This document shows positions 16,453 through 23,439 of a stretch of DNA of 64,000 nucleotides, one piece after another. Position numbers and translations under genes: made by a program. The stretch is from Actinoplanes oblitus (GTDB taxonomy: Bacteria; Actinomycetota; Actinomycetes; Mycobacteriales; Micromonosporaceae), in the NCBI RefSeq assembly GCF_030252345.1, contig NZ_CP126980.1, positions 4,851,501 to 4,915,500 of the forward strand, written 5' to 3'. The stretch's first letter is position 1; each line of letters starts with the position of its first letter. The notes beneath the pieces are model-generated. The model had not been told where the DNA came from. It searched no databases and was given only the letters and a program-made list of their open reading frames with translations.

Positions 16453-16959
16453 TCAGTGGATGTGTGGGCTGCGGCGTTCGATGAAGACGGTGTCCCGCCA
16501 TCGGTTGCCGCGCGCCGGGTGGCGGGCCACCTTTTCGCGTACGCCGACGACGCGGAACCCGGCAGCGCGGTGCAGCGCGAGGCTGGCGGTGTTCTCCGGG
16601 AAGATCGCTGACTGGACGGTCCAGATCCCGGCCGCCTCCGTCGAGGCGATCAGCGCGTCGAGCAGGGCGCGGCCGACGCCCCGGCCGCGCGCGCCGGGGT
16701 CGACGTAGACGGAGTGCTCGACCACCCCCGCGTACGCGGGCCGGGCCGAGACGGCGGACACCGCGACCCAGCCGAGCAGAGCCCCGGCGGCGTCGATGGC
16801 GACGTGCCGGTGGCCGGGCAGCCGGCTCGCGTCGAACGCCGCCCAGGACGGAGCACGGAGCTCGAAAGTGGCGTCACCGCCGTCGATCCCGGCCTGGTAG
16901 ATGGCGAGCACCTGGGCGGCGTCACCGGCGTCCATCGCCCGCAGGGTCACCAGGCTCAT
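16453..16959 (-). CDS. GNAT N-acetyltransferase, ArsN1/phosphinothricin-acetyltransferase type
   Basis: About 168 residues. The order of motifs matches the ArsN1/PAT group: ATFELRAPSWAAFD, LGWVAVSAVSARPAYAGVVE, the acetyl-CoA loop ARGRGVGRALL, then IFPENTASLALHRAAGFRVVG and a final RWRDTVFIERRS. ArsN1 enzymes acetylate the amine of arsinothricin, an organoarsenical antibiotic; PAT relatives act on phosphinothricin. The ATG at 16959 overlaps the stop of the upstream arsR gene (ATGA), so it is translationally coupled to a metalloid sensor, which favours the arsenical role. Confidence 0.82.
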   Translation of the reverse strand: MSLVTLRAMDAGDAAQVLAIYQAGIDGGDATFELRAPSWAAFDASRLPGHRHVAIDAAGALLGWVAVSAVSARPAYAGVVEHSVYVDPGARGRGVGRALLDALIASTEAAGIWTVQSAIFPENTASLALHRAAGFRVVGVREKVARHPARGNRWRDTVFIERRSPHIH

Positions 16960-17285
16960 CCGCAGCTCCCGGCGACGGCCGGCGCGGGCTTGCCCATGAC
17001 GAGGTCGGCGGCGGACGGGAAGCACTCGACGCAGGCGGTGTTGATCCGGTAGTGGCGGGCGTTGCCGACCGCCTCGACCAGGACGAACCGCACCTCGGTG
17101 AGGATTTTCAGGTGCTGCGAGACGGTGGACTGGGCGAGCCCGGCGGCGGCGACGATCTCGCCGACCGGCATCGGCCGGTGCTGCCGGGCCAGGTATTCCA
17201 CGATCTGCACCCGTGACGGATCCGCGAGCGCCCGGAACCAGGACGCGTACGTCTCCGCTGTCGTCCGATCGAGAAGGTCTGCCAT
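16956..17285 (-). CDS. ArsR/SmtB-family repressor 1
   Basis: About 109 residues from the ATG at 17285; an ATG at 17309 would begin inside the operator palindrome and is rejected. The winged helix has ALADPSRVQIVEYL and the recognition helix QSTVSQHLKIL. Candidate thiol ligands are C85 and C88 (TACVECF) plus C108 in a terminal SCG, a layout unlike the classical CVC site. Likely senses a thiophilic metal(loid) and controls the acetyltransferase-flavoprotein-MFS genes. Confidence 0.85.
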   Translation of the reverse strand: MADLLDRTTAETYASWFRALADPSRVQIVEYLARQHRPMPVGEIVAAAGLAQSTVSQHLKILTEVRFVLVEAVGNARHYRINTACVECFPSAADLVMGKPAPAVAGSCG

Positions 17286-17305
17286 CCCCAGCACCGCCTT
17301 TATCG

Positions 17306-17327
17306 TCAATCGCCGATCAACGATTGA
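17306..17327. promoter_or_regulatory. operator of ArsR 1
   Basis: TCAATCG (17306-17312), 8 bases, CGATTGA (17321-17327): a perfect 7-bp inverted repeat 20 bases before the arsR1 start, of the size bound by ArsR dimers. Confidence 0.65.
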
Positions 17328-17361
17328 ACTCTACGCGTAGCCTGCGCCGCGAACCAGCGGG

Positions 17362-17565
17362 TCATCCGCAGCAGCCCTGGTTCGCGGCGACCGCCTCGGT
17401 CTTCGCCGCGCTGCCGCAGCAGGAGCCCTCCGCGGTGGCCTCCGCCGCGGTGCCGCAGCACGGGTCGGCCGCAACCGGCGCCGCGGCTGTCGCCGTGCTC
17501 CCGCAGCAGTCGCCCCGGCTCGGCGTGGCGGCCAGGTCGCCGGTCGTGGCGGTGGTGTCGCTCAT
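17362..17565 (-). CDS. small Cys-Cys-Gly repeat peptide, putative metalloid-binding protein
   Basis: A 67-residue peptide from an ATG with a good GAGGGAGA ribosome site. It holds four Cys-Cys-Gly motifs (Cys pairs at 20-21, 36-37, 49-50 and 65-66, the last at the C-terminus) spaced by 13-16 residues of Ala/Thr/Glu-rich sequence. There are no other cysteines, aromatic residues or predicted helices of note. Vicinal thiols bind As(III) and Sb(III) well (as in ArsD), so a buffering or chaperone role is plausible. It lies between two arsR genes, divergent from arsR2 and upstream of arsR1, and the flavoprotein ends in the same motif. I know of no named family. Confidence 0.8.
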   Translation of the reverse strand: MSDTTATTGDLAATPSRGDCCGSTATAAAPVAADPCCGTAAEATAEGSCCGSAAKTEAVAANQGCCG

Positions 17566-17610
17566 GTCGCATCTCCCTCGAACGCTGGACTCGATTCGAC
17601 AGCCATCGGA

Positions 17611-17626
17611 TTCGACGTCTGTCGAA
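17611..17626. promoter_or_regulatory. ArsR-type operator, copy 1
   Basis: TTCGAC (17611-17616), GTCT, GTCGAA (17621-17626): perfect 6-4-6 palindrome in the gap between the CCG peptide and arsR2. Confidence 0.65.
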
Positions 17627-17644
17627 ACCGAGCTTGCATCCGGA

Positions 17645-17660
17645 TTCGATATTTGTCAAA
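17645..17660. promoter_or_regulatory. ArsR-type operator, copy 2
   Basis: TTCGAT (17645-17650), ATTT, GTCAAA (17655-17660): same 6-4-6 geometry as the copy at 17611 with one degenerate pair per arm, ending 8 bases before the arsR2 start. Confidence 0.6.
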
Positions 17661-17668
17661 CTCGCCTT

Positions 17669-18019
17669 GTGTCAAAGCCAGCCGTTCCGGTGACCCTCGC
17701 AACGCCCTGCTGCCCGCCGATGGCCGTCCAGCGGGTCGAGGCCGCCGTCGCGGTCACCCTCTCCGGCGCGTTCAAGGCGCTCGCCGACCCGGTCCGCCTG
17801 CAGCTCATGTCGATGATCGCGTCGGCGCCCGGCGGCGAGGTCTGCGTCTGCGACCTCACACCCGCCTTCGAGGTCTCCGACTCGACCATCTCGCACCACC
17901 TCAAGGTGCTGCGCGAGGCCGGTCTGGTCGACGCCGAGCGCCGGGCCAGCTGGGTCTACTACCGGCCCCGGCCGGAGCTCATGCGGCAGCTGTCCACGCT
18001 GCTGTCGCCGGACGCCTGA
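17669..18019 (+). CDS. ArsR repressor 2 with classical CVC arsenic site
   Basis: About 116 residues from the GTG at 17669. It contains the classical ArsR metalloid signature VCVCDL (C59, C61) at the start of the DNA-binding helix pair, then SDSTISHHLKVLREAGLV. A further vicinal pair, PCCPP at residues 13-17, resembles the N-terminal ligands of actinobacterial ArsR proteins with an alternative As(III) site. The start lies just after an operator, so autoregulation is expected. It precedes the TSUP permease by 50 bases on the same strand. Confidence 0.9.
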   Translation: MSKPAVPVTLATPCCPPMAVQRVEAAVAVTLSGAFKALADPVRLQLMSMIASAPGGEVCVCDLTPAFEVSDSTISHHLKVLREAGLVDAERRASWVYYRPRPELMRQLSTLLSPDA

Positions 18020-18069
18020 CGACCGTCACCCCGACGACCCCAGGCCAAGACCGGTGATCCGGGATCCGC

Positions 18070-18801
18070 GTGAGCGCTGATCAGGTGCTGACCCTGACGG
18101 CGGCGTCGGCTGCCGCGTTCGGGCTGGCGGTGCTGTCCGCGGTCGCCGGGTTCGGCGGCGGGGTGTTGCTGCTGCCGGTGTTCGGCGCCCTGTTCGGCCT
18201 GCGGGTCGCGGTACCGATGCTCACCCTGACCCAACTGTCCAGCAACGGCTTCCGGGTCTGGCTCAACCGCCATGACCTGCACGGGCGGCTGATCGGCTGG
18301 TTCGCGCTCGGCGCCGTCCCACTCGCCGTCGCCGGCGGCCTGCTGCTGGCGCGTGCCCCGCTCGGCGCGCTCCAGCGGCTGCTGGGCGCCTTCCTGATCG
18401 GTGTGGTGATCTGGCGGCGGCGGCATCCGCAGCCGCGCCGACCGGCCGACCGGAGTTTCGTCGCGGTGGGCGCGGCCTCCGGCCTGGGCTCGGCCCTGCT
18501 CGGCTCGACCGGTCCGTTGACCGCCCCGTTCTTCCTGGCCTACGGCCTGACCCGGGCCGCCTACATCGGCACCGAGGCGGCCGGCGCGCTCACCATGCAT
18601 CTGTCCAAGATCTTCGGGTACGGCGCGGGTGACCTGCTCACCGAGCAGGTGCTGCGCTACGGCCTGGCGCTGACCCCGGCCACCCTGGCCGGGGCGTGGG
18701 TGGGCAAGCGGATCGTCGGCCGGATCAGCGAGCGCACCTTCGTGTTCCTCGTCGAGGCCGGCCTGGTCGTCGCCGGCGCGCTCTTCCTCATCGGCTGGTG
18801 A
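18070..18801 (+). CDS. TSUP (TauE/SafE) family membrane permease
   Basis: A 243-residue integral membrane protein with about seven to eight hydrophobic segments and the family glycine motif VAGFGGGVLLLPVF near residues 24-37; the second half repeats the topology after a cytosolic RRRHPQPRRPADR loop. TSUP proteins move small sulphur-containing or organic anions. Its position behind arsR2 suggests it is metalloid-induced, perhaps exporting a thiolated or organic arsenic anion, but that is inference. GTG start at 18070. Confidence 0.85.
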   Translation: MSADQVLTLTAASAAAFGLAVLSAVAGFGGGVLLLPVFGALFGLRVAVPMLTLTQLSSNGFRVWLNRHDLHGRLIGWFALGAVPLAVAGGLLLARAPLGALQRLLGAFLIGVVIWRRRHPQPRRPADRSFVAVGAASGLGSALLGSTGPLTAPFFLAYGLTRAAYIGTEAAGALTMHLSKIFGYGAGDLLTEQVLRYGLALTPATLAGAWVGKRIVGRISERTFVFLVEAGLVVAGALFLIGW

Positions 18802-18828
18802 CCGCCCGGCCGGCTCCCGGTGCGGTGG

Positions 18829-18984
18829 TCAGGGCCGCAGCGCCAGTTTGCCCACGGTGGCCCGGGCCTCGAGGTCGGCGAGCACCTTCGGCCCCTCGGC
18901 CAGGTCGTGGACGGCCGGCCGGCCGGGGCCGAGCACGCCGGCCGCGATCAGCCCGGACATCTCGCCCATCAGTTCACCGAAGAG
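18829..18984 (-). pseudogene. zinc-type quinone oxidoreductase/alcohol dehydrogenase, C-terminal fragment
   Basis: About 51 codons ending in LEARATVGKLALRP, the hallmark end of MDR-family NAD(P)H:quinone oxidoreductases, preceded by LMGEMSGLIAAGVLGP, the usual last helix before it. Everything N-terminal (about 270 residues, including the nucleotide-binding domain) is absent. Upstream the sequence passes directly into a TetR C-terminal fragment on the other strand. Confidence 0.7.
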
Positions 18985-19446
18985 TTCCGGCGAAGCAAGG
19001 AAGACCTGTTCCGCAAGGTCATGGAGCGGTATGGCGCGACGGCGGGCAAGCCGCCGCGGCGCGCGCTGCGCGAGGAACCGACCGCCCGCGCCGCCGTCCA
19101 CGCCATGCTGCGGGCCACCGCCGACCAGGTCACCGGCCCCGACACGCCGCACTACTGCATGCTCGTCCTGGCCGCGCCCACCGGGGCCGTGGAGAACCAC
19201 GCCGTCCGGGAGTTCCTGGCCGAGCGCCGGCGTGGCCAGTTCGCGGCGATCAGGGACCGGCTGGCCCGGGGCGTCGCCGACGGGGAGCTCACCGCGTCGC
19301 CGGCCGGGCTCGACGCGGCCGCCCGGTACTACGCCACGGTGGTGCAGGGGCTCTCGGTGCAGGCACGGGACGGCGCCAGCCGTACCGATATCGAATCGGT
19401 CATCGAGTGCGCGATGGCCGCCTGGGAGACGATCACGGGAAGGTGA
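18985..19446 (+). pseudogene. TetR-family regulator, C-terminal domain only
   Basis: From SKEDLFRKVMERYG (18994), which normally follows the HTH in TetR proteins, the frame reads as a complete ligand-binding domain of about 150 residues ending at 19446. The helix-turn-helix (about 45 residues) is missing and is replaced at about 18985-18993 by the reverse-strand oxidoreductase remnant. An open frame continues upstream to 18820, but that part is antisense to the oxidoreductase tail. Confidence 0.72.
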
Positions 19447-19512
19447 CCGGCCACGATGCCGGGTGGCCCGCGGGGGAGCGCGGACCGGCGCCGCCGTGAT
19501 GGGATGCCCCGC

Positions 19513-20250
19513 ATGATCGAAGCGTCAGCGCCCGCGCTGGAGATGCTCTGGGAACCCGCACGACCCCCATCAGGTGCTCGACCACCGGTTCGGCTTCGTC
19601 GACGGCCGGGCGGCCGGCCGCTGGCTCGCCCACCTCCTGGACGAGCACTGGGAGGTCCGCGTCGACACCTGCGAGCGGATCGTGATGAGCGCCGGCAACG
19701 CGCTGGCCTGGCTCGGCACGCCCGCCGGCCGGCTGATCGCCAAGTGGTCGGTGGTGCGCTGGCCGGGTACCCGGAGGCCGGCGACCTCGCCGGCACGTCC
19801 GAGCCGTTGCCGCGGCGGATCCTCGGCTGGCTCGACACCGGCGCCGGCCACCTGCCCGCCGCGCTCCGTGCCGAGCTGCGCGAGCTGGTCACCAGCGCAC
19901 CCGCCGGCGAGCTGCCGCGGCAGCTGCTCCACTTCGACTTCCGCTCCGCCAACCTGCTCTGCGTGGCCGGCGAGATCACCGCGGTCCTGGACTTCGAGGA
20001 GGCCGGGCACGACCACCGGATCGTCGAGCTGGCCCGCGCGGCGACCCTGCTCGGCACCCGTTACCACGACTGGGCGCCGGTGCCGGCCGCTGTCCGGTCC
20101 GGGTTCCTGGCCGGCTACCAGGCGGTACGCCCGCTGGCCCCGGCCGAGGCGGGCTGGTGGGACACCGTCCTGCTCTGGCAGGCCATGGCCATGGTCCCGC
20201 CCGGCGGCGACCCGGCCGGCTGGGGAGCGGCGGCGAGAGGCCTGCGGTGA
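19513..20250 (+). pseudogene. aminoglycoside phosphotransferase-like kinase, frameshifted and internally deleted
   Basis: The start reads MIEASAPALEMLWEP in one frame, then switches near 19560 to a second frame reading VLDHRFGFVDGRAAGRWLA through the N-lobe lysine strand RLIAKWSVV; near 19755 it returns to the first frame at ALAGYPEAGDL and continues to the catalytic HFDFRSANLL and metal-binding VLDFEEAG. About 80 residues that normally join the lysine strand to the ALAGYPEAG helix are missing. Two frame changes plus the deletion make this a dead kinase gene. Confidence 0.75.
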
Positions 20251-20262
20251 GCGCGCGCCGCG

Positions 20263-20628
20263 TCAGAGCCGGCGGGCGGCCGGGCGCCACGCCCAGGACA
20301 GCAGCGCCAGCACCGCGAAGAGGGTGGGCGCGAGCAGCGTCACCCACGCCTGGCGCATCGCGGCGTGCGAGGCGGCGGCACCCACCATGTTGATCAGGAC
20401 CCCGGCGTACGCCCACTCCTTCACCCTCGGCAGCCGCGGCGCCACCAGGATGACCGCCGCGATCACCTTCGCCGTTCCCATGATCGTGGCCAGGTAGCCG
20501 GGATAGCCGAGCGCCAGCATCACCGGGTAGAACGGCGGCGCCCGCATCAGGTCCAGCGCGCCGCCGATCGCGCACTCGCCCACCACCAGCACGGTGGGCA
20601 GCCAATAGGCCTGGGGTCCGAGTCTCAT
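20263..20628 (-). CDS. DoxX-like membrane protein
   Basis: A 121-residue protein with four hydrophobic segments and the DoxX-like arrangement (GGALDL after helix 1, PFYPVMLALGYP, then MGTAKVIAAVILVAPRLPRVKEWAYAG split over helix 3). The partner and reaction are unknown; such proteins are often induced by a divergent regulator. Here a TetR gene diverges from it across a perfect 12-bp palindrome. Confidence 0.82.
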   Translation of the reverse strand: MRLGPQAYWLPTVLVVGECAIGGALDLMRAPPFYPVMLALGYPGYLATIMGTAKVIAAVILVAPRLPRVKEWAYAGVLINMVGAAASHAAMRQAWVTLLAPTLFAVLALLSWAWRPAARRL

Positions 20629-20644
20629 CGGATCCTCCTAGCGA

Positions 20645-20656
20645 AACGGATCCGTT
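20645..20656. promoter_or_regulatory. TetR operator between DoxX and TetR genes
   Basis: AACGGATCCGTT, a perfect 12-bp palindrome, 16 bases before the DoxX-like start and 40 before the TetR start. Confidence 0.65.
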
Positions 20657-20696
20657 CCTTTATCGGTACGCTACCGTCTCGATGGAGGTGGTGGCG

Positions 20697-21293
20697 GTGA
20701 CCGAGTCCCGGAACCCGGCAGACGCGGGAACACCCATTTCGCGCGGGATCGGCGCCCGCCGCCGGGTGCTGCGCGCCGCCCTCGACGTGCTCGACGAGCG
20801 CGGCCTGGCCGGTTTCACCATGGAGGCGGTGGCCCGGCGTGCCGGGGCCAGCAAGGCGACGCTCTACCGCCACTGGTCCAGCTCGGGCGCGCTGCTGGTC
20901 GACGCCATGGACGCGACCTTCCAGCCCCTGCCGATCCCGGACACCGGCCGCGTCGAGGCCGACGTGGCGCAGGTCCTCACCGCGTTCGTGGCGCTGCTCG
21001 GACACCCGCGGTTCCCGCGCCTGCTGGCCGCCTTCATCGACGCGGCCGAGCGTGACCCGGCCCTCGGCTCGCTGCACGCCGAGCTGACCCGCCGCCGGCG
21101 GGAGCCGCTGCTGGTGGTGCTGACCCGGGCCCGGGACCGCGGTCAACTGCCCGCCGGCCTGGACCCGGATCTCACTGTCGACCTGCTCGCGGCGCCGTTC
21201 TTCTACCGGCGGTTCGTGGCACACCGGCCCATCCCGCCGACCCTGGTCACCGAGGTCATCGCGCGGGTCCTGGACATCCGGCCGCCGGAGTGA
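20697..21293 (+). CDS. TetR/AcrR-family repressor
   Basis: About 198 residues from the GTG at 20697, which has GGAGG eight bases upstream; an in-frame ATG at 20682 overlaps that ribosome site and is less likely. The HTH (LDERGLAGFTMEAVARRAGASKA then TLYRHW) occupies roughly residues 25-65. The C-terminal domain is of the TetR_C_16/AefR-like type with EADVAQVLTAFVALLGHPRF. Probably represses the divergent DoxX-like gene and itself. Confidence 0.87.
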   Translation: MTESRNPADAGTPISRGIGARRRVLRAALDVLDERGLAGFTMEAVARRAGASKATLYRHWSSSGALLVDAMDATFQPLPIPDTGRVEADVAQVLTAFVALLGHPRFPRLLAAFIDAAERDPALGSLHAELTRRRREPLLVVLTRARDRGQLPAGLDPDLTVDLLAAPFFYRRFVAHRPIPPTLVTEVIARVLDIRPPE

Positions 21294-21480
21294 GGGCGGG
21301 CGCCGGGGCTGATGCGGCCCGGAGCGATTTCGCGAGCAGCCGGGTCGGCGCCGATGCCGAGGCCTGCCCGGCGCGGACCGGCTCGGCGTATGCCCGGCAA
21401 CGGTTCTGGTGACCGGAGGACACGTCGATCGCTTCAAGGAAACAAGTGGCCGCGAGTCGGGCTGTGCCACACTGCCCCAC

Positions 21481-22056
21481 GTGGATCATGACCGGACGCC
21501 GGCGGCGCGGGCGCTGCTGGAGCACTTCGACAAGCTCTTCCCGGCGGGTGACGCCACGCTCCTGCCGCCCTGGCCCGGGCCGATCAGCGACACCGTTCCC
21601 AGCCTGCGCATCCTGTGCCTGACACCGCCGGAGGGCGGCCGGCTCTACGCGACAGTGGGCCTGTGGGACGTCACTCAGCGGGAGGGGCACGGCTTGGAGT
21701 TCCTGCTGCACGCCCCGGCGGCCGACGACGTCCATGTCGAAACACTCAGCATGGTCGCGCACTACCACGCCGGCGGCGGCGACTACACGCTCGGCCTCGG
21801 TCACACCGTCCCGATCGGCCGTCCGTGGCTCCCCGGTTCCCAGTGCGATCACCTGCTGGTCAGCCTGCCCTACCCGTGGGGTCCCGACCTGGAGCTCTGC
21901 ACCCTCCCCGCCGGTCACGCGCAGGTGCTGTGGCTGCTGCCGATCACCGAAGCCGAGAAGATCTACCGGCACGCCCACGACCTGGAAGCCCTCGAACAAC
22001 GCCTGGAGACCGCCGCCATCCACCCCCGCGACCCGCTCCGGCCATCCGCCGTCTGA
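21481..22056 (+). CDS. suppressor-of-fused (SUFU) domain protein
   Basis: About 191 residues from a GTG at 21481 (the frame is open from 21409). The SUFU-like domain shows in HGLEFLLHAPAADDVHVETL, the central GLGHTVPIGRPWLPGSQCDH and a late LLWLLPITEAEKIYRHAHD-like stretch (VLWLLPITEAEK in this protein). In bacteria, SUFU-family proteins are known as immunity proteins of polymorphic toxin systems. No toxin gene is seen nearby, so it may be an orphan. A 28-bp dispersed repeat begins at its stop codon. Confidence 0.72.
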   Translation: MDHDRTPAARALLEHFDKLFPAGDATLLPPWPGPISDTVPSLRILCLTPPEGGRLYATVGLWDVTQREGHGLEFLLHAPAADDVHVETLSMVAHYHAGGGDYTLGLGHTVPIGRPWLPGSQCDHLLVSLPYPWGPDLELCTLPAGHAQVLWLLPITEAEKIYRHAHDLEALEQRLETAAIHPRDPLRPSAV

Positions 22057-22083
22057 AGATCAAAACCCGCTTGGGGTACGCCC
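22056..22083 (-). repeat. 28-bp dispersed repeat, copy A
   Basis: Starts at the stop codon of the SUFU gene with AAGATCAAAACCCGCTTGGG and ends in GTACGCCC. It matches the reverse complement of 43987-44014 at 26 of 28 positions. A perfect 16-bp palindrome, CGGTACCCGGGTACCG, follows at 22114-22129. Confidence 0.7.
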
Positions 22084-22222
22084 GGAGCTCCCGCCCAGCG
22101 CAGCGCTCGCAGCCGGTACCCGGGTACCGCTCGGGGCCGAGTAATAGCGGTGATCTTCGCGCCGATACAGGCGGAGATCCATTGCCGTGCCCGTGTCGGC
22201 GGGTTCCGGAAGGGGAGAAGCC

Positions 22223-22738
22223 GTGGAGTTTCCGGGTGCCAAGCCGGACGACGAACGCGACACCTGGGTAGCGGCGCCGCTGGTCAGTGTGGGGCCGCTC
22301 CGCTTCGGAGCCACCCACGCCGAGGTCACCGCCGCGCTAGGCGGGGCTTCATCGGTGCCGACGCCGGGTGACCGCCATCTCGGCGGCGCCCGGTTCGACA
22401 GCGTCGGCGTCACCACGTACTACGTTGGCGGGCTCGCGGACGGACACCTGTCCTGCGTCGCGGTCGACGCGTTCACCGGTCCGCAGGTGCTGCTGGACGG
22501 TGTCGCGCTGACCGGCCGGGACCCGTCGGTCGTCGAGCGGTGGACGTGGACCGAGGCCGAGCGGGACGAGCGCACCCTGTACTACTCGGGCGACGCCGAT
22601 CCCGCACTCGCTGAGCTGGGCCTCGTCGTCCGCTCCCAGCGGGCCGGCGACGCGGCTCTCACCCGCCCGGTCTTCGTGGGCTACGTGATCGAAGTGCTGG
22701 ACGAAGCCCTTCCCGATCCGGAGTGGGCGACCCGCTGA
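22223..22738 (+). CDS. hypothetical protein
   Basis: About 171 residues from the GTG at 22223, which has AGGGGAG five bases upstream. The protein is acidic and soluble with no signal peptide or membrane segment. A repeated pattern of short beta strands (LRFGATHAEVTAALGG, TTYYVGGLADGHLSCVAVDA, VGYVIEVLDEALPD) resembles small cytosolic immunity-like or DUF proteins of actinomycetes, but I do not recognise the family. It lies between the SUFU gene and another small unknown gene. Confidence 0.6.
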   Translation: MEFPGAKPDDERDTWVAAPLVSVGPLRFGATHAEVTAALGGASSVPTPGDRHLGGARFDSVGVTTYYVGGLADGHLSCVAVDAFTGPQVLLDGVALTGRDPSVVERWTWTEAERDERTLYYSGDADPALAELGLVVRSQRAGDAALTRPVFVGYVIEVLDEALPDPEWATR

Positions 22739-22920
22739 GCGGGTAGGTCCGAAACGGAAACACACGTTGACCACCGGTTCGGCCGACGCGTGTGCAGCGA
22801 TCGCTCTCGGCGCCTTCACCGAGCCATTCTCCTGCGACCTCAACGACCAGGGGGCCGACGAGTCCGGATGGCATTGTCAGCTACGCGAAGATCCGTCTCT
22901 GGCCGGCGTCGGTCGGCTCG

Positions 22921-23247
22921 TCAGCGAGCAGGGTGCCGGCGCAGAGCCGTGAGGGCGTCGATCGAGTCGAGGTGGGCGGTGAGCGGGTTGTCGCGATGCG
23001 GACCACTGACGAGCACTAGCGTCTGAATGCCGGGGTGGTCGCCGTCGTAGAAGTCGTCTTCGTCGTCATCGCCGGGAATCGCGTTGGGTTGAATTTCGAC
23101 GCGCTGAGTGCCGGCGTCCGCGACCAGGTAGACGCCTCGGTAGCAGCTGTCGCGCTCGATGAAACTCACGCCCAACTGCTCGGTGAGTAGGCGCGCCAGC
23201 TCGGCAACCGGGTATGCGCTGGTGCCATAGGTGTCATAGGCGTCCAT
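22921..23247 (-). CDS. small acidic hypothetical protein
   Basis: A 108-residue protein from the ATG at 23247. It begins MDAYDTYGTSAYPVAELARL, has a central YRGVYLVADAG strand pair and a very acidic loop (GDDDEDDFYDGDHPG). Its GC content is lower than its neighbours', as seen in the acidic codons. No domain recognised; the size and charge resemble immunity proteins. It lies convergent with the 22223 gene across about 180 bases that contain nothing recognisable. Confidence 0.6.
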   Translation of the reverse strand: MDAYDTYGTSAYPVAELARLLTEQLGVSFIERDSCYRGVYLVADAGTQRVEIQPNAIPGDDDEDDFYDGDHPGIQTLVLVSGPHRDNPLTAHLDSIDALTALRRHPAR

Positions 23248-23439
23248 GGAGTTGACCGTATCGCCAGGACAGTCGCAGACCCAGGTATTACTCGGGGGTC
23301 ACGGTGCAGCAGCGGCGGCAGGCGGGGGCTGGTAGCGGGTGCCGTCGCGGCCCAGAGCACGTTGGTGCGGCGCCGGACCAAGCAGAACACCCGAACCGAA
23401 CCGGCCGGGGGCGTGCCGAGGTCGAGTAGATTCCGCGGC

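Noticed and set aside
13518..16484. A 988-codon plus-strand open frame over the arsenic-type genes
   Set aside because: It is antisense to the MFS and flavoprotein genes and gives a Gly/Arg/Pro-rich translation; a known effect of high GC in third codon positions.
22114..22129. CGGTACCCGGGTACCG as an operator
   Set aside because: A perfect 16-bp palindrome, but it lies between a stop codon and the next gene's leader with no regulator nearby; a hairpin next to the dispersed repeat is as likely.
22767..22952. A 61-codon plus-strand gene between the two small unknown genes
   Set aside because: TTG start without a ribosome site, overlap with the supported minus-strand gene, and no domain.
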